Source: Mytilus edulis (taxonomy: Eukaryota > Mollusca > Bivalvia > Mytilida > Mytilidae). Taken from it: a stretch of 64,000 bases of DNA. Below the pieces are notes generated by a model that saw only the letters and a program-made list of their open reading frames with translations, was not told the DNA's origin and did no database searches. The DNA lies in NCBI RefSeq assembly GCF_963676685.1, contig NC_092355.1, positions 57,943,613-58,007,612 on the forward strand, in the 5' to 3' direction. A program made the translations under genes and the position numbers. Positions 42,501 to 54,500 of this stretch are shown piece by piece (the stretch's first letter is position 1; each line of letters starts with the position of its first letter).

Positions 42501-45500
42501 AATATAAATTAATCAACATCTATTTGTTTTCCATTACATACTACGTTGTGGGTGTTTATGTTTTAAACTTTAATACTCTTACAAGTTTGGTGATATACAC
42601 TCAATACATTTTCCTCTTTATTTCAGACTGCTGTTCTAAGGACGAAAGGTATTTTCTTTATTTCATTATAAGATTTGACACATTACATATTTAGTGTTAC
42701 TTATGAACACAATATCTATGTAAATATGATGCGAGGTAGATCCCTATTCAATTTAATGTCACTAGGTCAGAGGACATTGTTATAAAGTTATTATAAATAG
42801 ACTGGAATATGTTCAGAAAAGTTGGGTTATTGATTTTGTTTAGTTATATGTAGAATACCAGGGAATCAGTTAAAACTGTTCGGTCTTGTAAGCACTTCCA
42901 TGTGTACAATTATTTCCACATTTTTGGCAATTTAGATAAAACTGTGTTTTTCTGCATGAAAAATCAATGCATATCATCTATTTTCAAAAGTAATGCCCCT
43001 TGGAAATATGTATTTTATAGAAATTACTATGTTAGCATGTGCAGTTCTAATAATTAATCTATGAAATTCCTTTATATCAACAATGAATCGAACAAGTTTC
43101 GAAATCAGTTATGATCATTTGGAGGACAAACGTTTACCCTTATTGTCTACAGGTGTCCCTATGTCCCAAAATTATTTTGTTTTCTTCAATAAAGTGTTCC
43201 TCGACCACTTTATACACATTTGTTACTAAAAAACACAGACCATGTGCCAATATTGGATCACCATTTTCGAGTTGATATCTTTTTAGAAATTGAAAAATTG
43301 CTGAATCTGAATTTACAAGCGGGTGTATTTTTTCTCGAGGAAGATTTGTTGCAGTTTTTATACGCCAATCTAAGACAGAACGTATAATTGTATATTGTTG
43401 TCCCTTCCGACCGTCCATCTGTCTGTCCGTCCGTATCTCTGTCAGGCGTAAACATGTCGAACCGAAACCTGAGAACTACTTATCCAAATTTCATGAAACT
43501 TAATATTGTTGGTCGAAAGAACTGTAAAAACTTTTTGAGTGACGGGACTTTGTAACTAAAATAGGGGTGTATTTTATTATGTCGCACTGTATCTCAAAAA
43601 TAATTTATGATTATTGCTTAAAACTTTACACAGTTCTTAGTTATATTGATCTAAAGATCTGTATACCTTTTGATGATGATTCAAAGTTTTTTTTTGAGAT
43701 ATTGAGGATTTTGTAAAAAAAAAAAGGGGGGGAGGGTTTTTTACATGTCGCCCCGTATCTTAAAAACAATTACGATTATTTTGGAACAGGGGGAGGGGTA
43801 ATAACATGTCGCCCCCGTCTCTCAAAACCGATTCATGATTATTGCTTAAAACTTTACACACTTATTAGTTATTTCAAGGATTTGTATAGTAAGAAGGATT
43901 GGAATCTCGTGGGCTTTTGCATAGACTGTAGTATAATATCTTCTGCGGCGCGAGATTTTGTGAGATTACCCGTGATGCATCTGGAAAATGCTAAACTAGC
44001 TCTGATTAATGGCTGACATTTGCATCACCTAAACAAATAGACATCGATATGTAAGTATCTACAATCTATATTTATCAAATATTATGCTTGAAATAAGAAG
44101 TTTAAAATGGTTCTGGTGTTATGAATTAACTTTTACGATCGCAGTAAGAATACACGGCTCCATAGAATGAATTTGCATATTGACCGAAGTGACCTCACCC
44201 TATCACGCCTATTGGGCGGTCCTAACATCATTTTCTATTTTTATACTCCTTCCTCAAAAAACGGAGATGAGTGTTAAAATTTATATTTTCTAATAGATAT
44301 ATGATTTCTTCGTGTATTGAGTAAATTTCGTAGTGATTGATGCATTAGTTTTCCTATTTTTTTACGTTTCTTTGAGTTGATTACAACAAAAATGGCGTTC
44401 TGGAACGAAAATGGGGGTGGCTTGGGAAAAATGAATAAAGTTCTTCAATTGGCCTAGATTAATGTTCAAACATGTTTACAAACGTAAAACATTGGTGATA
44501 AAGTGTATTGAAGAAATCTCAAACCGCTAAATAAGGGAATTGTGATACTTTTTTGTCTTTAAAAATCAATGTGGTTCTCAGATGAATCGCAATTTACCAG
44601 GCCTAAATTGGGAGGGGATCCAGTTGTCATAATAATCTGATACTTCCTTCCTGTTAATATATTGAAGTGAAATCGTTAAACCATGTGTTTTGAAATAGTT
44701 TTACATCAATTTTAACTAGCCATGTTCCATAGATAACTCTATAGATTTGCCTTTGCCGATGTGGAAAGGGACAATGCATGGATGGTAATCTTTTCAAATG
44801 TTCAGCCCAATGTTAACCAGCATCATGATATTGTGAAAGTACATAGTGTACAACTGTACAAATGCATGAATGTACATTTTTACTGACATCAAAATAATAC
44901 ACCAACACAGCCCATCTACTTTAATGCCTTTAATGATGTATAGGTAGTGCTGTTTTTGTCTTCATTATAAATCACTGCCCCCCCCTTTATTATGCATGTT
45001 ATTATTATTTACCCCCTTCTCTATCTGACATTTTGCTAGGCTAAATAATGTTTTCCTGCAACAACTTCAAATCAAACAATGAAAGATGTTTTCCTGCAAC
45101 GGTGTCAAAGCAAAAATCAAAATAGCCTTGCAAGATTTTTTCCTGCAACGGCGTCAAAGCAAATAATTAAAATAGCAAGACGTCAATTTTTTAAACCTGT
45201 GCATTACAAATGTACCTGAGCTTTATCTTTTGTAGACCGAACTGCTCATAACTATACTTCAGTCAAGTCCAGTTAGAGTTTTATATATATAATATATAAA
45301 GGATATTCTGTTTAATATCCAAAATATCTATTTATTCCTTTTATTGTTATTTTTGATTTTTTTTTTTTTTGCGACATCTTTTGATCCTACAATATTGCAT
45401 AATATTTTATTTTAAAACAATAGAAACATTGCTACAAATATAAATTATTCCTAAATTTGCATAAACCCATAGAAATCCAACATAAATTTTGCAAATATAA

Positions 45501-48500
45501 TTGTTAGACCAAAGATCTTGAGGTAGTATTGCTATTGTTAAGGACATATTTGATATTGGAATTGTTTAAGCCATATGCTATTGTATTTTTATTGCCACAT
45601 GTAACTATATTACACCTTTTTTTCAGTATTTTCCAAAATGCTCAAACTGGTGAATGCTGAGAAGAAAAGTCTAGGCACAAGGATTCAAGTCCCCAAAAAA
45701 GTCTAAGCAGTTGTGTGCCAACAGCATTTGACCATTCATGCACTAATCATGTGGACTTATATATATATATGGCATGCCTTCAAATAGAAATAGAAATACA
45801 AGTGTATCGGTACAACTGAATGCCACTTTTGACCAGAATGTTCCTCTGAATATCATTTATGGAGGATATACCAACAATGTTTCATTGGATCATTAACATT
45901 CAATCTCTTATACCAACACGTGAAAGCTACGCTTTGTGTGTAGGGAACTTTGATAGTGACTTGATAGATGATCAAGTGATACCTGGGTTAAATTGTATTA
46001 TTTCTATATTTTAACATAAAAAAAATAAATCATTGAAAATCTTTTTTTAAATTCCATTACATGCCAGATTTATTTAATACTTCAAATCTGCTTGGTGTTG
46101 AGTGTACTATGTATATTGACGATGTACATGTATGTGTAGTAAAATAAGCAAGGAGACATGGGATATGATTGAAATAAGACAACTATCCATCCAATATCAA
46201 ATGAAGATTTTAAAAACTAGTAGTCTACATGTACAATGATTGAATTAATGAATGTATGTCATCCACCATCAACAAAACCCATGCAGCATAGCAGGTCGTT
46301 AAATATAATCACATGAAACCAACAGCCCATACATAATACATGCACAAAAAATAGTTTTTGTACCAAATTTAAAATTATTAATAAGACATAACAGTAAAGA
46401 GATGCAGAATCTGGTATGATTGCCAATCGAATGAGACAGCTCAGTTCACCAAAGAAACAAATGATGTTGATGTAAGCAATTATTTAATCTATAAAAATCG
46501 TTCTACATGTATATTCGTAACTGTGAGCTATAAAGTCAATTCATGTAAAGGGCAAAATTGTACAAAAAGTATCTTCTGTTAGACAATAACCATTTTATAG
46601 TTATCATGTACATGTTAACAAAGTCATTTATTGTAAAAATAGTTTTTATACCAAATTTGAAGTTAAGACCTAAGAGTAAAGAGATGTGGTATGATTGTCA
46701 ATCGAATGAGACAGTTCAGTTTACCAAAGATCAAATGATGTTGAAGTACCGGTAAGCCATTATTCAATCTATCCTTGATAGACAAAAGTCAGTGTTGTAC
46801 ATGTATATTAGTAATTGTGCGCTATAAAGTCAATTGATACCAGGCAAAATTGTACAAAAAGTATCTTCTGTTAGACAATAAACATTTTAGTTATGTTTAC
46901 AAAGACATTTATTGACGCTACAGTCTAGACCTAGAAAGCATGAAAGTTACAGACAGAAAAGTATTGCTTTTGTTTTAATACTTGATGTAAACTGCTGTTA
47001 CGTACCCAGAGGCGGATTTAGGGGGCCCGGGCCACCCTTTTTCAGAAAAAATTTGGTTGTTTAATATAGGAAATCACTGAAGCGTGACTGGAGCGGCCCC
47101 CCCTTAGGTAGTCAGTGGGCCTCCATTTATGTAAATTTCTAGATCCGCCAGATGTAATGTTATTAGTAATTAAAAATTTGCTTGCATTGATAATTTATAA
47201 CACACTGGCTAACGTTTCTTTAAAATTATGCCTATATGTTTATGATGATTGAAACCGGCTACAGTAACATGCAGAGGCAGTTTTATAGGGTTTACCAGTG
47301 GGCTCCCTCTTCAACAGTACTTGTTCCAAACTTATGATAATGACTAGCCACTGACATATATGTATACAACGCAATGCAGTATAAATTCGTCCTGAAATGT
47401 GTGGTCAGTTCTTTTTTGCCACAAAAATTGGTTTGCACCTGTTTCCCGAGATTGATGGTTTCCGAAGATGCAAATTCGCATGTATAGCTATAATGACATA
47501 ATTTACAAGAAAAAGATTTTTTTTTGAATTTCTTTGACAATTGACTGAAAATAAAAAATTACAGAAGTTGACATACAAAACTGTTGTTATACACCTTCCA
47601 TCAAATAAAACAGTTAAATTATGCTTTTTCGTCAATTGAAACTTCAGTGAAAATCAATAATAATTACATTTTAAAAGAATGAATACAGTCCTTAACCATT
47701 ACAACATTGTCTATACGTGACAAAAATAAGAACACAACTCGATGCATGTCGTGTGTGTACAAAAAAAATCACGTTCCGATATCGTAAGTGACGAGTAGTA
47801 GTAGTAGTAATAGTGGCGAGTACCGAAGTCTCGCCGCGGAAGAGATTACGATAAACCGCGAGATTCCAATCCTTCTTACTATACAAATCCTTGGTTATTT
47901 AATATACAAATCTGTGTATGTTTTGGTTTGATTCAAAATTTTATTTTAGAGTCATATATTTTTTAGCTCACCAGGCCCTTTGCAAGTGAGCTTTTCTCAT
48001 CACTTGGCGTCCGTCGTTCGTCGTCGTTAGTCATCGTTAACTTTTACAAAAATCTTCTTCTCTGAAACTACTGGGCCAAATTAAACCAAACTTGGCCACA
48101 ATCATCATTAGGGTATCTAGTTTAAAAGATGTGTCCGGTGACCTGGCCAACCAACCAAGATGGCTGCCATGACTAAAAATAAAACATAGGGGTAAAATGC
48201 AGTTTTTGGCTTATAACTCAAAAACCAAAGTATTTAAAGCAAATCTGACATGAAGTGAAATTGTTGATCAGGTCAAAATCTATCTGCCCTGGAATTTTCA
48301 GATGAATCATATAACCCGTTGTTAGGTTGCTGCCCCTGAATCTGTAATTTTAAGGAAATTTTGCTGTTTTTTGTTATTATCTTGAATATTATTATAGATA
48401 GAGATAAACTGTAAACAGCAATAATGTACAGCAAAGTAAGACCTAAAAATAAGTCAACATTAAAAAAATGGTCAATTGACCCCCTAAGGAGTTATTGCCC

Positions 48501-51500
48501 TTCCTAGTCAATTTTTAACAATTTTCATAAAATTTGTAGATTTTCACTAACAATTTCCACTGAAACTACTGTAGGCGAGTGACTTATTTCAAAAAGACGC
48601 TTAGTTAACGACTTTAATGCACCCACCTAACACACGGCTGTATTATATATCATTCGAAAGCTAATAATCTGTACTTTCTGTTTTGCCCGGTCGTAAAAAA
48701 ATCGTACGGTGCAATTTCCGTCAAATCAAGATCAAAGGCTAAGGACGAATAAGGGCATATTGTCTAAGATTTCAGCTTGATTGCATAATATGACTTTTAT
48801 ATACTTAATTCACATAATTATGCAAACAATTTAAACTTTTAGCAGAGCGATTAACAGTCATTAATCAAATGCATTTTTATATATTTAAAGCGTGTTTTTG
48901 ATAGACAGCACATGTTTCCTGAAATTCGAGTAAAAGTTAATAAAATGTGCAAAAACACGAATTTTTCTTTCTGATGCAACTGCTAATAATTTTAAACTAA
49001 GTAAAACCCTGTAATGACTATCAAAGAATTTTTTGACATCATAAATTTCCTAAAATTATGCTTTCTTCTAATCAAACAGCAAATCAAAACAACTCATACA
49101 GTTGCCCCAAATACCCCATCTGCGAAAAACAGCTTTTAAGCATTTCTTGCAATTTAAACATTGTATGTGGTCAAAATAAGATTTATAATAAACAAATTCT
49201 TAAGAATCTGAAAAATTCAAAGTAAAAAAATATGTGCACGAATCTTACTATTGCTTGAAATAAAGGTGGCGAAACTAAGAGATTGCAATCTGCATTGAAA
49301 CTACCCGACTGAAATGAACATCTTTCGACTTTTCTAATTGTTTGATTTGTAGCTTCATTATAATTATTGATGTAGTGAAAAACCCTTATGTTTATTTAAT
49401 GTGAACCATAAAAAAAGAAATTGACAATCTAGACAAAAATAAATAGAAAATTAATTGATGAAAATTGAAATTTCAAAGAATTAAAAAACCAGGAAACAAA
49501 CTATAAAACTTTACTTCATGATTGATTAAATTGCGCTGTTCATTGCAATTGTTTAAATGCATTAATTCAGCAAATAAGAATAATTTTGAAGAAAAAAAAT
49601 CCATTAATACGCAACGATTCTAGTTACAACTAGACTTCCTCAGAATAGGTAGGTAGGTGCATTAACAATTTATTTTCATGGTTAAAGTCACTCGCCTATG
49701 GTCCAAATTCATTATAGATTGAGATAATTGTAAGCAGCAAGAATGTTTAGTTAAGTTAGATCACCATCACCAAAACACAATTTTGTCATGAATCCATCTG
49801 TGTCCTTTGTTTAATATTCACATAGACCAAGGTGAGCGACACAGGCTTTTTAGAGCCTCTAGTTTGTTAAAAGCAGTCGTTTTTTACATGTCGTGCTGTA
49901 TTTCAGAAACTATTTATAATTATTGCATAAAACTTACACACAAGACGATGGGCGTATCAGGCGCATATGGCTCACTTCTTTATTAGAGGATACGCAGACA
50001 ATCCTTATCCTTTTTAGATCTCCGGTGCCAAAGTACCCATGCGAGCTTATGCCATCACTTGGCATCTGTCGTTGTCGTCATCGTCCTCGTAAACTATTTC
50101 AGTAATCTTCTTCTTTGACACTACTGAGCAGAATGCTTTCAAACTTTAACTGAATTTTTGTTAAGGGTCTAACTATATATAAATCCTATCCAAAGTTTTG
50201 ATGATCCATCTGCAAACATGGCTGATATGAATAAAAATAGAACATAGGTATCATATGCAGTTTTTGACTTATATTTTTTTCAAAAATAAAAACATTTATA
50301 GTAAATCTGACATGGGGTGAACATGTTCAATAAGTCAAAATCTATCAGCACTGAAACTTGAAGTCGAACTGAAAAACCCATTGTTGGATTTTTTGTTTAT
50401 CTTGAATATAATTCTAGATAGAGATAAACTGTAGCGAATATGTTCAGCAAAGTAAGATCTACAAAAAAGTTACTATAACCAAAATTCTCAATTGACACCT
50501 TAAGGAGTTATTGCCCTTTAAAGACAATTTTGCTTAATTTGCTCATCATGTTTGCTAACATTTAAAAATATTCTTCTCCGAAACTACTGGGCATAATACT
50601 TCTAAACTTTAACTGGATGTTCCTAAAGGTATCTAGTTTATAGATTGTATCTGTGTTTAGATCAATCAACAGACAAGGCCGCTATGGCCAAAAATAGATC
50701 ATGGGGGTCAAATGCAGTTTTTGGCCTACATCTCAAAAACTTAAGCATATAGAGTAAATCTGACATGGGGTTATATTGTTAAATAGGTCAAGTTGCATCA
50801 GTCCTTAAATACATGTATATTCAGACGAACCGAACATTACATTGTTTGGTTGTTGTCACTAAATTGGTAATTTTAAGGATATTTTGCTGTTTTTATGCCC
50901 CACTACCACCTACGATAGTAGAGGGGCATTATGTTTTCTGGTCTGTGCGTCCGTTCGTTCGTCTGTCTGTTCGTTCGTCTGTTCGTTCGTCCGTCCGTCC
51001 GTTCGTTCGTCCGTCTGTCCCGCTTCAGGTTAAAGTTTTTGGTCAAGGTAGTTTTTGATGAAGTTGAAGTCCAATCGACTTCAAACTTAGTATACATGTT
51101 CCCTATGATATGATCTTTTTAATTTTAATGCCAAATTAGAGGGTTTACCCCAATTTCACGGTCCAATGAACATAGAAAATGATAGTGCGAGTGGGGCATT
51201 TGTGTACTGGGGACACATTCTTGTTGGTTATCATCTTGAATATTATTGAAGATAAAGATAAACTGTAAACAGCGAAAATATTCAGCAAAGTAAGATTTTC
51301 TTAAACGTTGAAATGACAAAAATTGTAAATTGGCCCTTCAAGGACAATTTGACAAAATTTATTCATCATGTAACTTAATTATAACATTTATAAATCTACT
51401 CCTCTGAAACTACTAGGCCATAATCTTCTGAAGTTTATTAAAAAAATTGTAACCAAAGTTTTGATCCACTAACATTCATGGCCATCATGGCTAAAATAGA

Positions 51501-54500
51501 ACATAAGGGTGACATGCAGTTATTTTGTTTTATAAAAAAAAATTAGCAGTTAGTACAAACGTGACATGGAGATACAGTGAATAATAGAACAAAATCTATC
51601 AGTGATGAACTTTTAGAACACTTGGACCAACCGCTGTAGGGTTACTGTCCGAAATACAATAAAAAAAATTCATCTTATTTATTGATATTTCAATGTCATG
51701 TTAAAATCTTGCAAAATGCTATTTAAAATATATAGAAAGAAATTTGAAGTCCATTTTATATATTCATTATATACATATGTAATGTACAAATCAAGAACTT
51801 TCATTCTTCTAATACTATGTTGTTATTAAATTGCTGTTTCTTTATTGGCCCTGTAGATTCGAGGTTAGCTGTATTTGACCCGAAACTTGAGTCGAGGGCC
51901 AATATACTTGATTGAGAATCTATAATAGGGACAATTAAGACACAGCAAGTTCATAACACTTTTAATAACTAATTTATATTCTTTTAATACAAATAAAATA
52001 GGAAACTTACCTTATTTGCATATCTGAACTTGTTTTTACGCTTTTACGTCCATGATTTTTGTTCTTTTCAAATATAAAGTTGCTGGGAAAAATAAATCCG
52101 ACAGTTTAACTATTCTTCGTCTGTTTCGGATGAATAATTAACAGAGATGCAAGTGTCGATAATCAGAAGTCCTTCTCGGAAAGGCTGTAAATTATTCCCG
52201 TTTCAAGACTTCAAACGGTTACAAAATATTGAACATCATTTAACCTTTTTATATTACTCCTTAAGTTAAGTAATGGTGTAAGAAAATTTAAACCGGAAGT
52301 GAATGTCCCGTATTAACCCATGGGCCAACACGGCTTTTATCCGTATTGGTCCTGTTTTTGTCCGTATTGGTCTTGTAAGAAAAGCAATATGAACTCTTGA
52401 TTTATATCGATAGTGGAACGTTTTCAGTATTTAACATGACGATGTATTTGTATTAGGGCTAATTTGCTCATATCATTTAAAAAGTATATACATTGTATAT
52501 TGATCTATCAGAATGCATTGACCTTCGGACTTCGTCCTCCGTTAATACACTCATAAGAGGTCAATATATATAACGTATTGTCCTCGTCAGAAGTTCATTG
52601 TTGTAAAACATTGTAGCTTATAAAACATACACATGACATCTTACATCTTATATAATTTATAACATATCTCATGTAATTTATAAGATATCTTATATAATTT
52701 ATAAGATACATGTATCTTATATCATTTATAAGAAATCTTATAAAATTTATACGATATCTTATATATAATTTATAAGATATATTATAATTCATAAGATATC
52801 TTATATAATTTAAGATATCTTATATAATTCATAAGATATCTTATATAATCTATAAGATATATTATATAATTCATAAGATATCTTATATGATTTTATGATT
52901 TATAATATATATTATAAGTTACCGTATATGATTTATAAGATATCTTATTGTTAAATATTTTATGAACTATTTTGGTATATCTTATCAAATTTTGAAGTGT
53001 TATTAAAAAGTAAAATAGCTTGTCATAAATATTACTATTTATAGTCACTATTCCTAAGGTGTAGCACAGATTTCGTAAATATCATTAGCCATACATTGAT
53101 AATAGACAGTTTTGACATTTATATTTTCAGAGTCTTCTATGTTTGGCAGAGGAAGCTACGAATCATTTGACATGCGCTGCATGGTAACCGGCCAGTTCGC
53201 CGTTGGAAAATCAAGTCTAGTCAAGCTTTTAGTTGGGGATAATGTTCCAGAAGGGCGACATGCGACTGATGGCATTTCCCTCGTTGAAGGTCGCTGTGGA
53301 CTCGATATTGAGACCAGAAGTTGGATTATGATAGATCCTGGTAAGAATAAACATCAATATATATATATATGGATTAAAATTTATTGTTTTTCTACTGTTT
53401 TTAAGGAGCTGAGGTAGGCAATATTTAGTGTGTAAAGAAATGAACATGTTTAGTCAACCTTAACTCTAGATTATGTGTGTGCCTGTCTGCAATTCAGTGG
53501 TTGTTGCTGGTTGCTATCTGGGTTTTTTTCTGTTCAACACTAATTGTGTTGTAACTAATTTGGCTGATGCTAGTTAATGCCCAACCTAGCGGCATTATGC
53601 TTTTCTGTATGTGTATCTATTTGTCCGTCCATATATAGGGGTGTGGTCAATGTTGAAGGCCATACACTTACATGTAATTGTTTTAAACCTTGTCGATGGG
53701 ACTTTGTTGAAAGTTGTCTCATCTACAATCATGCCACGTTTTATTTCATAATGTTTCCTGGTTATGTCATTCTCATCGTTGACAGGTTTTTAATCCATTA
53801 ACCTTATTTTTCATGGTTCAATGATCAACTCTTACTTTTAATGCTAAAGTTGGTTTGAAGTCACTTTTGATGACTACCAGTATGTCATTTTGATATAGAC
53901 AGAGTAAAGTTCATTTCAAAGTTTATTTATTCTGTGTATTAAGTAGATAACATCAGTATTTTGTTATCTCTTTATACAGCAACCTATAATGCCTTGGATG
54001 TTGTGTACAATAAGGTGTTAATGACCTCCATAGAAGAAGATGAGAGTCAACGTGAAACAAAAACACCAGAAAAACAGGAATCAGTTGCAAAACCTGGTGA
54101 TAGTCAAAATAAAGAAGATACTAATTCTCAGAAGTCAGATGCTTCCAAGTCACCATATTCTCCTGTTACCCTATCAGATGAACCTTCTTCACAGCCACAA
54201 GCAGCTCAATATGTGTCCCCACAGACTTCATCTAGTGAGTCTAAAAAACAGCAAATAAAGAAGAAAATAAAAACAAAAATGACCAAAAAGGAAATAAGAA
54301 AGAGAATGGAGAAAGTCCTAAAAACTGGGAAATATAAGATGAAAGTTGGCAGGCTCATCTTCTGGGACTTTGGTGGACAGTATGTCTATTATACAACACA
54401 CCAGACATTCATGACTTTCAGAGCTTTGTTTCTAGTAGTTTTTGATGGAAGTAAAGGATTGAATGAAGAAATACCTGATGTACTGTGTTTTCCAGGGCAG

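Larger units (their letters stand above)
43360..49984 (+). mobile_element. Hairpin-headed element, ATACGCC family, copy 1, split by nested insertions
   Basis: Starts after a T-run with ATACGCCAATC .. ACGTATAATTG and TCCGTCCGTATC. Body units with TTATGATTATTGCTTAAAAC. Ends GATGGGCGTATCAGGCGCAT and TTCTTTATT. Between its parts lie the 4.0-kb transposon 43875-47893 and the AGCTCACC element 47965-49865; body homology continues across both. Confidence 0.7.

Noticed and set aside
50813..51097. Frames rich in SVRPSVRPFVRPS (+) or RTNERTDGRTN (-)
   Set aside because: Translation of the TCCG/TTCG head of a repeat element; the same happens at 36934-37176, 43258-43455 and 57997-58227.
52595..52792. 65-codon minus-strand frame rich in YIRY
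   Set aside because: Translation of the AT-rich palindromic satellite.
53112..53132. ATG at 53112 as a start for the Roc protein
   Set aside because: It lies upstream of the ATTTTCAG acceptor in intron sequence; phases link exon 8 to upstream exons.
54040..54258. 72-codon + frame overlapping exon 9
   Set aside because: Out-of-frame shadow of the low-complexity insert.
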